Assembly: GCF_016841685.1 (NCBI RefSeq)
Contig: NZ_JAENYR010000001.1
Coordinates: 50,661 to 114,660 of the forward strand
Origin: Thiohalomonas denitrificans
Lineage (GTDB): Bacteria; Pseudomonadota; Gammaproteobacteria; Thiohalomonadales; Thiohalomonadaceae
Direction: 5' to 3'
Length of the DNA stretch: 64,000 bases
Of this stretch, positions 37,317 to 45,928 are shown in pieces. The position numbers were made by a program, and so were the translations under genes. The notes under the pieces are model-generated. The model did no database searches, was not told the DNA's origin, and saw only the letters and a list, made by a program, of their open reading frames with translations. Positions within the stretch are counted from its first letter, which is position 1. Each line of letters starts with the position of its first letter.

Positions 37317-38389
37317 GTGGACTGAAAGCGAGTTTCGCAACCCGCCTGGGTGGCTTCAACCTTGAGGCAGCCTTCGAGGGGCCGGGTGTCGGAATCACGG
37401 CCCTGTTTGGCCACTCCGGATCGGGTAAAACGACGCTGCTGCGCTGTATCGCAGGCTTGGAAAGGGCGGAAGGGCGCCTGGAGGTCAATGGTGAGGTGTG
37501 GCAGGACCGTAAGGTTTTCCTTCCCGTACATCGCCGGGCTCTCGGTTATGTCTTTCAGGAATCGAGTCTTTTTCCCCATCTGTCGGTCCGACGCAATCTG
37601 GAATTCGGCTGGAGGCGCATCGCCCGAAGGGAACGGCGGGTGGCCTTTGATCAGGCGGTCGAACTGCTTGGTATTGAACCGCTGCTGCCGCGAGATCCCG
37701 TCAGTCTATCCGGTGGTGAACGCCAGCGGGTCGCCATCGCCCGCGCACTGCTGACCAGCCCCAGGCTGTTGCTGATGGACGAGCCTCTCTCGGCTCTGGA
37801 TGAGCGTAGCAAGCAGGAGATCCTGCCCTATCTGGAGCGGCTCCATGGTGAATTGTCGCTTCCCGTGGTCTACGTCAGCCATTCCCTGACGGAGGTCGCC
37901 CGGCTCGCCGATTACATGGTCTGGATGGAGCAGGGCCGCATCAGCGCGCAGGGGCCGCTGGCCGAGGTGTTGTCCCGATTCGATTTGGAAGCATCGGAGG
38001 CGGAGGAGGCCGGTGTCGTTATTGATACCGTGGTGGCGGAGCATGATTATCCGTATCACCTGACCGGTCTCGATAGCCCATGGGGCCGGCTTTGGGTTAA
38101 ACAGATAAATGCTGCCATGGGGCGCCGGGTGCGGGTGCGTCTGCCAGCCAGGGATATCAGTATCGGCCTGGTGCCGGATCGGGCCAGCAGTATTCTCAAT
38201 GTCTGGAGCGCGCGGGTGGGTTCCGTTGGAGATGCCGCTCCCGGTCAGGTGCTGGTTCGCCTGCTGCAGCCTGATGATGAACAGGCGCCGCCGATTATCG
38301 CACGAATTACCCGCCGTTCTGCCGATGTGCTTGGACTGAGCGAAGGCAGGCGAGTATATGCGCGAATCAAGAGTGTCGCGTTGATGTAG
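37313..38389 (+). CDS. modC: molybdate ABC transporter ATP-binding protein
   Basis: 358 aa. Walker [12 protein letters not shown], signature [15 protein letters not shown], Walker [13 protein letters not shown], switch His in YVSHSLTEV. The C-terminal 120 residues form a TOBE/Mop-type regulatory domain ([20 protein letters not shown]) that binds oxyanion in this family. GTG start within the modB stop. Last gene of the modABC operon. The antiporter gene follows after 60 bases. Confidence 0.96.
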   Translation: MSGLKASFATRLGGFNLEAAFEGPGVGITALFGHSGSGKTTLLRCIAGLERAEGRLEVNGEVWQDRKVFLPVHRRALGYVFQESSLFPHLSVRRNLEFGWRRIARRERRVAFDQAVELLGIEPLLPRDPVSLSGGERQRVAIARALLTSPRLLLMDEPLSALDERSKQEILPYLERLHGELSLPVVYVSHSLTEVARLADYMVWMEQGRISAQGPLAEVLSRFDLEASEAEEAGVVIDTVVAEHDYPYHLTGLDSPWGRLWVKQINAAMGRRVRVRLPARDISIGLVPDRASSILNVWSARVGSVGDAAPGQVLVRLLQPDDEQAPPIIARITRRSADVLGLSEGRRVYARIKSVALM

Positions 38390-38449
38390 GGGGACATCGT
38401 TCCACGGCGTACCTTTTGTTAGTTACGAGCGATCGGGAGATGGCACGGC

Positions 38450-40288
38450 ATGGCTGAAGAATCCGCTGTAATCCTGGTCGGGGTCGTTGTGACGGGGGTG
38501 CTTTGCCAATGGGCGGCGTGGCACCTGAAACTGCCCGCCATTCTCCTTCTCCTTTTGGCAGGGATTCTACTCGGGCCGGTCACCGGAATTGTCGACCCCG
38601 ATGCCCTGCTCGGCGACCTGCTGTTCCCCCTGGCCTCTCTTTCGGTGGCAATCATCCTTTTCGAGGGCGCGCTCCGTCTCAAGCTTCACGAGGTTACCGG
38701 TGGCCTCGGCTCGGTGGTGCGTAATCTGGTCAGCGTCGGTGCGTTGTTCAATTGGCTCATCATGTCGGCAGCTGCCTACACATTTATGGGTTTCGACTGG
38801 CCACTTTCGCTTCTCTTCGGCGCTGTTGTGACCGTTACCGGGCCGACGGTAATCATTCCGCTGTTGAGAACCATGCGTCCCAACGCCAATATTTCCCGGG
38901 TGCTGCGCTGGGAAGGAATCATCATCGATCCGTTCGGGGCAATCCTTGCGATTCTGGTCTTCAAGTACATCATTTCGGGGCGTAGCGCCGATCCCCTGAC
39001 CACCTTCGCCCTCAGCGCAGGGGCTGGTCTGGGGGCCGGGCTTCTGGGTGCCGCACTGCTGGGATTTGTCCTGCGGCGCCACCTGTTTCCCGGTTATTTG
39101 ATCAACGTCGGTACGCTGGCTTTCGTTCTGGCCGTCTTTACCGGGGCCAATTCGTTGCAGGCAGAGACCGGGCTGCTGGCGGTAACGGTAATGGGAGCCT
39201 TCATCGCCAACATGCGGGATGTGCCTGCCGAGGAGATTCTCGACTTCAAGGAGAGTCTCAGTGTCGTACTGATATCGGTGCTCTTCATCCTTTTGGCTGC
39301 CCGTCTCGATCTGACTCCGCTGCTGGACTTTGTCTATCCCGCCCTTGCGCTTCTTGCCGCTGTGCTCTTCGTTGCCCGTCCGGTGGCCGTGGCGGTGTCC
39401 ACTTGGCGATCGAAGCTGAACTGGCGGGAGAGGGCCGTATTGGCCTGGGTGGCTCCCAGAGGGATCGTTGCGGCAGCCGTTTCTGCTGCGTTCGCGCTCC
39501 GTCTGGAGAGTGACGGCTATCCCGGTGCCGAACTCCTGGCCCCGCTCGCTTTTATGGTGATCATCGGTACCGTAGTGCTGCAGGGGCTTACCGCCCGTCC
39601 CGTGGCCAATCTGTTGGGTGTTTCAGAACCGGAGCCCAAAGGGGTCCTCATCGTGGGGGCGCACCGGGTCGCCCGCGCCATGGGCAGCTCCCTGCAAGAG
39701 AACGGGTTTCCGGTCATCCTGGCCGATGCCAACTGGGAGGATATTGGCAAGGCTCGCATGGAAGGTCTGCCGACTTATTTCGGTAATCCGATATCGGCAC
39801 ATGCCGACCGGCATCTTGATCTGGTGGGGGTCGGGCGTCTGATGGTCATGAGCCACCGTCCGGACTTCAATGCATTGACGTGTCTGCGCTTCAAGAGTGA
39901 GTTCGGAGCCAATCGCGTGTATGCCCTGCGCATGCCGGAGGAGGGCGAGGATAAGGACAAGCGCGAGCCTGCCTCCCGTTACGCCTGCCCGACGCTGTTC
40001 CGTGAAAAGGTGACGCTCCCGATGCTGAGTAGTCTGTTGGCTCAGGGTGGTGAAATTCACACCACGCCCTTGACGGAAAATTTTTCGATGACGGAGTATC
40101 GAAAGTTCTACCGGGGACGGGCCATAGCCCTGTTTGCGATTGATCCGGCCGGTCGGTTACGGGTGTTCACCGAGACCAGGGAGCCCGAGCCGGATGCGGG
40201 ATGGCGTGTGATTGGACTCTTGCCAGAGGAGTTGGTCCAGTTGATGCGGGAGGAGCGTTCGGAAGTGCAGACTGATGGCGCCGGTTAG
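38450..40288 (+). CDS. CPA1-type sodium/proton antiporter with cytosolic tail
   Basis: 612 aa. About twelve hydrophobic segments fill residues 5-390, with TGPTVIIPLLR and EGIIIDPFGAI matching the family's ion-binding Asp region (Asp near residue 160). A cytosolic part from about residue 395 starts VLIVGAHRVARAMGSSL, an NAD-binding-like RCK/TrkA-N fold, and ends in a smaller domain. It exchanges protons for Na+ or K+ at the inner membrane. The glycine pattern is GAHRVAR rather than the canonical GxGxxG, so nucleotide control is uncertain. Confidence 0.9.
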   Translation: MAEESAVILVGVVVTGVLCQWAAWHLKLPAILLLLLAGILLGPVTGIVDPDALLGDLLFPLASLSVAIILFEGALRLKLHEVTGGLGSVVRNLVSVGALFNWLIMSAAAYTFMGFDWPLSLLFGAVVTVTGPTVIIPLLRTMRPNANISRVLRWEGIIIDPFGAILAILVFKYIISGRSADPLTTFALSAGAGLGAGLLGAALLGFVLRRHLFPGYLINVGTLAFVLAVFTGANSLQAETGLLAVTVMGAFIANMRDVPAEEILDFKESLSVVLISVLFILLAARLDLTPLLDFVYPALALLAAVLFVARPVAVAVSTWRSKLNWRERAVLAWVAPRGIVAAAVSAAFALRLESDGYPGAELLAPLAFMVIIGTVVLQGLTARPVANLLGVSEPEPKGVLIVGAHRVARAMGSSLQENGFPVILADANWEDIGKARMEGLPTYFGNPISAHADRHLDLVGVGRLMVMSHRPDFNALTCLRFKSEFGANRVYALRMPEEGEDKDKREPASRYACPTLFREKVTLPMLSSLLAQGGEIHTTPLTENFSMTEYRKFYRGRAIALFAIDPAGRLRVFTETREPEPDAGWRVIGLLPEELVQLMREERSEVQTDGAG

Positions 40289-40441
40289 CAGAAGCCGCAG
40301 TGCGGTCTAGACTTAAGGGTACGCTTGAGTTTTGCCGCGCCATGTTGGCAAGAACGGGATAACAAACCAATAAATGTGACGCAAGGAAGGGGGAGTGTGT
40401 TTGGCTAGTGGAAAGCCGTTGTCAGTGCGGGGGGAGACACG

Positions 40442-42382
40442 GTGAGACCAGGCCTGCGTACCCGGTATGCCGTTTCCACTTCGTGCCTCATTATCGTCGT
40501 CGTACTGGTCCTCTCCAGCGGGTTGATGTGGCACTTCCGGCAGGCCTTGGAGAATCTGTCCCGGGCTGGAATGCAGACACTCAGCGAATTGGGGGAGTCC
40601 CAGTTACGTAACCACGGCCTGGAGTTTGCGCACCTGGTCGCCGGAAACGTGGCCAGCCCCTATTCACGCCAGAGCATTGAACGCATGCACGAGGTGCTGC
40701 AGGACGCCCGTCAACATTACAGCGTCGAGTACCTGGTTCTGTTCGATGAGCGGGGACGGGCCGTCCTGGATGGGTTACGACAGAATGCGCCATCGTTTGG
40801 CGAGCCTCTGCCCGAGTCGTTCGCCCTCGGGGTCCTTGAGGATCGCGAGCCGATCGTTCGCCACCGCAACGGAACCATCGATGTAGCCGTACCCGTGGTA
40901 ACAACCGCTGTGGGGCAGAATGCCGGGGGGAGGGAGCTCCTCGGCGGGCTCTGGATCGGCTTTTCCAAGAAAATGATGACCGCTCGCCTGTCGGAGATGA
41001 GGGACCAGCTTACTGCGTTACGTCTGGAGACCTTGCGGGAAGAATTGATTGCCATCGCCCTTATTACTTCGGCACTGCTGGTCGGCGGTGTACTGGTGGC
41101 GGTGCAACTGGGCAGGCGCCTGACGGATCCCATTCTCAGACTGGCCGCTACGGCGAAACGCATCGGGCAGGCGCAGCCGGCCACGATCGATGTGGATCGC
41201 GGGGACGAAGTCGGTGACCTCGCCAGGGCCCTTGCCGCCATGCAGGCGAGTCTCAGGGCGACGACCGTATCGAAAGACTATCTTGGCGCCATTATCCACA
41301 GCCTCCATGAAACCCTGCTGGTCACCGATGCGCAACGGCGCATCCGGCTCACCAACCGGGCCATACGAGACAGCTTCGGTTTCGAGGAAGATGGGCTCAT
41401 TGGACGATCCATCGATGAGTTGCTCAACGGATCGGCAGAGTGCCGGTCCGTTTTCGAGGCGACTTCCACTTATGCCTATCGGGAGTGTTCTTTAAAGGCC
41501 GGGGACGGTGAGTGGGTGCCAGTGGTGGCTTCGGCGGCTTCGCTGAAGGGGGAAGACGGTCAAGCCGGTACCGTATTCGTGATCCAGAATATCGCCGAAC
41601 GCAAGGAGATGGAGGAGGAGCTTCGTCAGTACCGCGACAACCTTGAGCGGCTCGTCACAGAGCGGACCGCGGAGTTGAGCGCAGTCAATCAGGAGCTGGA
41701 GTCGTTCAGCTATTCCATTTCCCATGATTTGCGCGCGCCGCTTCGCGCCCTCAATGGATTCAGTCAGATGCTCATGGAGGATTATCGGGAGCGGCTGGAT
41801 GAGGACGGTCGAGGTTATCTGGAGCGTATCCGCTGCGCCAGTGAACGCATGTCGCAGATGATCGATGGCATGCTCACTCTCTCCCGAGTAGCGCGCCGGG
41901 AGATCAGGCGGGAGTCGGTGGATCTGAGTGCTCTGGCCGAGGAGTTGCTGGACGAGCTGCTTTCGGCGGATCCGAAGCGCAGGGTCGAGCTTCATATCGA
42001 ACCGGGGCTTCGGGTCACCGGCGATCCGGCGCTCCTGCGTCTGCTCATGCAGAATCTTCTCCATAATGCATGGAAATTCACCGCGAAACGGGAACCTGCA
42101 CGGATCGAAGTGGGTCGTTCAGTAGAGAATGGGCAGACATTCTTCTTTGTGCGGGATAATGGCAGCGGGTTCGATATGTCCGAGGCGGACGAACTCTTCA
42201 AGCCTTTCCGGCGCCTGGAGGGCGCACAGCAATACGAGGGTACCGGCATTGGACTGGCCACGGTATCGCGGGTGGTACTGCGGCACGGTGGAAGAATTTG
42301 GGCCACTGGAAGGCAAGGAGAAGGTGCCACTTTCTCCTTTACTATCCCGGATCGCCGCGTGGTTCGCCGAGCCTCGGCGTGA
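40442..42382 (+). CDS. sensor histidine kinase (HAMP-PAS-HisKA-HATPase)
   Basis: GTG start at 40442 after GGGGGAGAC. 646 aa. One transmembrane segment at residues 12-32, an extracytoplasmic sensor (about 35-195), a second at about 201-221, HAMP (about 222-275), a PAS domain (about 280-395), a coiled coil, then HisKA with SYSISHDLRAPLRAL (phospho-acceptor His428) and HATPase_c with LLHNAWKFTAK, DNGSGFDM and GTGIGLATV. It has no adjacent response regulator. The nearest is the REC-PAS gene at 47996. The sensor signal is unknown. Confidence 0.92.
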   Translation: MRPGLRTRYAVSTSCLIIVVVLVLSSGLMWHFRQALENLSRAGMQTLSELGESQLRNHGLEFAHLVAGNVASPYSRQSIERMHEVLQDARQHYSVEYLVLFDERGRAVLDGLRQNAPSFGEPLPESFALGVLEDREPIVRHRNGTIDVAVPVVTTAVGQNAGGRELLGGLWIGFSKKMMTARLSEMRDQLTALRLETLREELIAIALITSALLVGGVLVAVQLGRRLTDPILRLAATAKRIGQAQPATIDVDRGDEVGDLARALAAMQASLRATTVSKDYLGAIIHSLHETLLVTDAQRRIRLTNRAIRDSFGFEEDGLIGRSIDELLNGSAECRSVFEATSTYAYRECSLKAGDGEWVPVVASAASLKGEDGQAGTVFVIQNIAERKEMEEELRQYRDNLERLVTERTAELSAVNQELESFSYSISHDLRAPLRALNGFSQMLMEDYRERLDEDGRGYLERIRCASERMSQMIDGMLTLSRVARREIRRESVDLSALAEELLDELLSADPKRRVELHIEPGLRVTGDPALLRLLMQNLLHNAWKFTAKREPARIEVGRSVENGQTFFFVRDNGSGFDMSEADELFKPFRRLEGAQQYEGTGIGLATVSRVVLRHGGRIWATGRQGEGATFSFTIPDRRVVRRASA

Positions 42383-42474
42383 GCCGTGAAAAAGGGCCAT
42401 CGCGGCTGTCCGCTCTCGACTTTCCTCCGTCTTGACGTTAACTTGCCACCACTGTTCACTCCGAGAGAATCCCT

Positions 42475-43536
42475 GTGCAGAATTTGAATCGGCCGCCCCT
42501 GAGAATGGCTGCCTTTTTCCTGCTGGTAGCCGTGCTCCTGACCGCGTGCTCGCGTACCGAAACCGAGACCCTGGAGTATGAGCTCTACGTCTTCGGCACC
42601 CTGGTGAATGTCACCCTTTGGGAGGTACAGCCTGAAGAGGGCGAGGCTGCGATCACCGAGCTCAATGAAGCCTTTCAGCGCATGCACCACGATTGGCATG
42701 CCTGGAAACCGGGGCCGCTGGTGGACATTAACCGGGCCATTGCCCGTGGTGAATCGACGGAGGTGATCCCCTCTCTGGTGCCCATTATCGAACAGTCCAA
42801 AGTGCTCGAGTCGCGTAGCGAGGGTCTGTTCAACCCGGCGATCGGCGGCCTGCTCTCCCTTTGGGGTTTTCAGAGTGATAAGCCACCAAGTGGTCCGCCG
42901 CCGGCTGATGAGGCAATCGCCGAATGGGTGGAGCAGGCGCCGTCCATGGAGGATGTTCACCTGAGCGGCCATGTGCTCACTTCCGACAATCCCGCCGTGC
43001 AGCTCGATTTCGGTGCCTTCGCCAAGGGCTACGCCGTCGACCTTGCCATTCGGCACCTGCGCGATAGGGGCATCGAAAACGCCATCGTGAACGCCGGCGG
43101 TGATTTGCGTGCCATCGGCAGCAAAGGCGAAAAGCCATGGCGGGTCGGGGTTCGTCACCCGCAAGGGGGTGGCGTGATGGCGGCCATCGAGATCGGTGGT
43201 GACGAGAGTGTCTTCACCTCAGGGAACTATGAACGCTATCGGGAGTATCAAGGGGTGAATTATCAGCACATTCTCGACCCGCGTACCGGCATGCCGGTTG
43301 AGGATGTCACCTCGGTAACAGTGATTCACGATAACGGGGCAGAAGCCGACGCCGCTGCCACTGCCCTGATCGTCGCCGGGCCGAAGGAGTGGCACCGCAT
43401 TGCAAAACAGATGGGTATCCGCTATGTCATGCTGGTCGACGATGCGGGTACCATCTACATGAACCCCGCGATGGGCGACCGTGTCGAGTTGCAGGGTGAT
43501 GCCGCGCAGAACGTCGAACTCAGCGAACCGCTATGA
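42475..43536 (+). CDS. apbE: FAD:protein FMN transferase (ApbE)
   Basis: 353 aa from a GTG at 42475. A lipoprotein signal ends in VLLTAC, so it should sit on the periplasmic face of the membrane. Family features are VFGTLVNVTLWE, RMHHDWHAWKPGP, LFNPAIGGLLSLWGF, LDFGAFAKGYAVD, VNAGGDLRAIG and the metal-binding DPRTGMP, then EADAAATALIV. It attaches FMN to Thr residues of target flavoproteins such as Nqr or Rnf subunits. None of those targets is in the window. Confidence 0.95.
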   Translation: MQNLNRPPLRMAAFFLLVAVLLTACSRTETETLEYELYVFGTLVNVTLWEVQPEEGEAAITELNEAFQRMHHDWHAWKPGPLVDINRAIARGESTEVIPSLVPIIEQSKVLESRSEGLFNPAIGGLLSLWGFQSDKPPSGPPPADEAIAEWVEQAPSMEDVHLSGHVLTSDNPAVQLDFGAFAKGYAVDLAIRHLRDRGIENAIVNAGGDLRAIGSKGEKPWRVGVRHPQGGGVMAAIEIGGDESVFTSGNYERYREYQGVNYQHILDPRTGMPVEDVTSVTVIHDNGAEADAAATALIVAGPKEWHRIAKQMGIRYVMLVDDAGTIYMNPAMGDRVELQGDAAQNVELSEPL

Positions 43537-43644
43537 GTGTGCCGGGCCGACTCGGAGATAAGTTGGCGCCGGGTGCTGCCTGAGTGCCGAACCGATTAAA
43601 AGCCTTCACCGCAGAGACGCAGAGTTGATCCTTGGTGCTGATGC
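43537..43644. other. short intergenic gap with a CACCGCAGAGACGC word
   Basis: Convergent gap between apbE and the sugar dehydrogenase gene. It holds TTCACCGCAGAGACGCAGAG near 43605-43625, a single arm of the repeat type found as a palindrome at 53233-53305. No terminator hairpin with T-run is visible. Confidence 0.35.
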
Positions 43645-44772
43645 CTATCGGTCACGATAGTCCTCCGGTGTGAGTCGCAGGATTTTCCCGTTGGTCTGAT
43701 TGGTCAGGGCATACACGGCCCCCTCCGCTCCCTGAACTACATCCCGGATGCGGGCGCCCAGTTTGATGCGTTCCTCCTCGGTGATCTCCTCACCGTCCTG
43801 ACTGAGACGAACGATAGCCTGGGCCACCAGGCCGCCGACGAGGATATTGCCCCGCCATTCGGGAAACTGATCGCCGGTGTAGAATGTCATGCCCGAGGGA
43901 GCGATCACCGGCGTCCATTGATAGATGGACTGCGCCAGTTTCGGCTGCGTCGGCGGGTTGGGGATATCGCGGTCATCGTAGTGACGGCCCCAACTGACCA
44001 GGGGCCAGCCGTAGTTGCGACCGGCCTCGGCAATATTGAGCTCATCGCCGCCCTTCGGTCCATGCTCGATCTCCCAGAGTTGACCGGTTTCGGGATGGAT
44101 GGCCGCGGCCTGGATGTTGCGATGGCCGTAGGACCAAATCTCGGGCTCTGCTCCTTGCCGATCCACGAAGGGATTGTCTTCCGGCACCGAACCATCGGGG
44201 TGGATGCGGGCAATGGTTCCGAGGTGGTTGGAGAGATCCTGGGCCGGATCAAATTTAAACCGCTCGCCCATGGTGATGAACAGCTTGTCGTCGGTCGAAA
44301 AGGCGAGGCGCGAACCGAAGTGATTGCCGCCCTCGACCTTCGGTTGCTGGCGAAAGACGACCTCAACGTTTTTCAACGCAACATCCTCGAGCTGCCCGCG
44401 TGCTACGGCTGTGGAAGCGCCCCCTTCCCCGGGTTCAGCGAAACTGAGGTAGACCAGTTTATTGGATGTGAATTCCGGATCCAGCGCAACGTCCAGTAGT
44501 CCCCCCTGTCCCCGTGCGAACACCTCCGGGATACCGGTAACCGGCTCCGAGATGTCTCCTGCGGGCGACACGATGCGTAGCCGTCCAGGCCGTTCTGTGA
44601 CCAGCATGCGCTGGTCCGGCAGAAAGGCGAGACCCCAGGGATGTTCAAGGCCCTCGGCAAGCGTTTCGACCCGAATCGGACCCGATTGACTTTCGACGGT
44701 CTGTGCCACGACGGCTGGTATCGTCAGAACGACCAGCAGCACTCCGGCGACAATCTGGCTTTTATACGCCAT
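43645..44772 (-). CDS. PQQ-dependent sugar dehydrogenase (YliI/Asd type)
   Basis: The start at 44772 (MAYKSQIVAGVLLVVL) gives 375 aa with a clear signal peptide. A TTG at 44808 is less likely. Soluble six-bladed propeller with HPWGLAFLPD, ARGQGGLLDVALDP, EGGNHFGSRLAF (catalytic His region), WSYGHRNIQ and LWEIEHGPKGGDELN (calcium/PQQ region). It oxidises aldose sugars in the periplasm when PQQ is available. No pqq synthesis gene is in the window. A family 1 element lies in the region upstream. Confidence 0.9.
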   Translation of the reverse strand: MAYKSQIVAGVLLVVLTIPAVVAQTVESQSGPIRVETLAEGLEHPWGLAFLPDQRMLVTERPGRLRIVSPAGDISEPVTGIPEVFARGQGGLLDVALDPEFTSNKLVYLSFAEPGEGGASTAVARGQLEDVALKNVEVVFRQQPKVEGGNHFGSRLAFSTDDKLFITMGERFKFDPAQDLSNHLGTIARIHPDGSVPEDNPFVDRQGAEPEIWSYGHRNIQAAAIHPETGQLWEIEHGPKGGDELNIAEAGRNYGWPLVSWGRHYDDRDIPNPPTQPKLAQSIYQWTPVIAPSGMTFYTGDQFPEWRGNILVGGLVAQAIVRLSQDGEEITEEERIKLGARIRDVVQGAEGAVYALTNQTNGKILRLTPEDYRDR

Positions 44773-45037
44773 GATCCAATTTCCCGGCAAAGGGTGGAAA
44801 TCCTGCAATTAAAAGCAAAGGGTAGTCCACTGTCGGGGAGGCGAGGGTGCCTGAAGCGTGCTGCGCAGGCAAGGATGGCTCCCTTGTCAAGCGGCGTAAC
44901 GCCGGGATCGGCGACTTTGGCCCCGACTCCTCGGGCTTGGGGCCGTTTTGACCGCTGGACTGGGTTGCAGCTCGCTCATGTGAAATAACCACATATCACT
45001 CGCTGCACCTTGCCGGCGACAAAACAGCCGCGACCAG

Positions 45038-45202
45038 CAGGGCAACCGCATACTTTGAAGCGAGCGGTGTAAGTCCTTGATAGCAGGTCGTCGGCAGCAG
45101 GGATGCTGCCGTCGAGCGTACACGGATGTATTCACAGCGTACCTGCTATCAAGGACTTATATCGCTCGCCGACATCAAAAATGTGAGTATGCGTTTACCC
45201 TG
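45038..45202 (+). mobile_element. MITE family 1, copy C (165 bp, internally deleted)
   Basis: Ends CAGGGCAACCGCATACT and AGTATGCGTTTACCCTG. The inner arms CTTGATAGCAGGT and ACCTGCTATCAAG are perfect inverted copies. A perfect 10-bp duplication, CCGCGACCAG, flanks it (45028-45037 and 45203-45212). About 90 bases of the interior of copy B are missing. It lies in the 552-base gap between two divergent genes (starts at 44772 and 45325), so it is within a two-way promoter region. No gene is supported in the rest of that gap. Confidence 0.93.
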
Positions 45203-45324
45203 CCGCGACCAGAACCGGGTTGGATTAATCGAAGTGCCCTATATCCTGTACTTACCGGTAGCCGGCTTGATTCGGTTTCAATCGGCTGTTTAACTGTGCG
45301 GCCTTTTACGGAAGCAGTGAAGGC

Positions 45325-45897
45325 ATGGCTAAGAGACCCGAGATTTACGTCAGTGTGGATATCGAGGCGGATGGACCGATCCCGGGTCCGCATTCCATGC
45401 TCAGCATTGGTGCGGTGGCCTACGACGAGGCGGGTAAGGATGCGGGCGAGTACAGCGCCAACCTGAAGACACTGCCGGGTGCTGTACCGTATCCGCCGAC
45501 CGAAGAGTGGTGGAAAGGCTTCCCCGAGGCATGGGCCGAGGCGCGGCGGGAGCCGCGCCCGCCGAAAGAGGTGATGGAAGAGTTTGCTGACTGGGTGGAG
45601 GGATTGCCGGGTACGCCGATCTTCGTCGCTTGGCCGGCAACGTGGGATTTCATGTGGATCTACTGGTACCTGATTCACTTTACCGGTAAACGCACCTTTT
45701 CCGAACACGGCATTGATATGCGCTCCTATGCGATGGGGATGCGCAAAAAAGATTTTCGCCATGCCGGAAAGAATTATCTCCCCAAACGCTGGTTTTCGCC
45801 GCAGGCCCATACTCACGTGGCCCTGGATGATGCCCGGGAGCAAGGCGAGCTGTTCATGAATATGATGCGCGAGAACCTGGTCAGCAAGAAAGAGTGA
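45325..45897 (+). CDS. DEDD-type 3'-5' exonuclease-like protein
   Basis: 190 aa. YVSVDIEADGP (Asp and Glu of motif Exo I), then IFVAWPATWDFMWIYWYL (Asp of Exo II), and HTHVALDDAREQGEL (His and Asp of Exo III) match a DEDDh nuclease of the oligoribonuclease/exonuclease group. The Exo I spacing D-I-E is canonical. It is shorter and rather Trp-rich compared with typical RNase T, and no family name is certain. It probably trims RNA or short oligonucleotides in the cytoplasm. Confidence 0.8.
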   Translation: MAKRPEIYVSVDIEADGPIPGPHSMLSIGAVAYDEAGKDAGEYSANLKTLPGAVPYPPTEEWWKGFPEAWAEARREPRPPKEVMEEFADWVEGLPGTPIFVAWPATWDFMWIYWYLIHFTGKRTFSEHGIDMRSYAMGMRKKDFRHAGKNYLPKRWFSPQAHTHVALDDAREQGELFMNMMRENLVSKKE

Positions 45898-45928
45898 AAA
45901 TTGCACCGGTCTCTGCGGAAGCGGGGCC

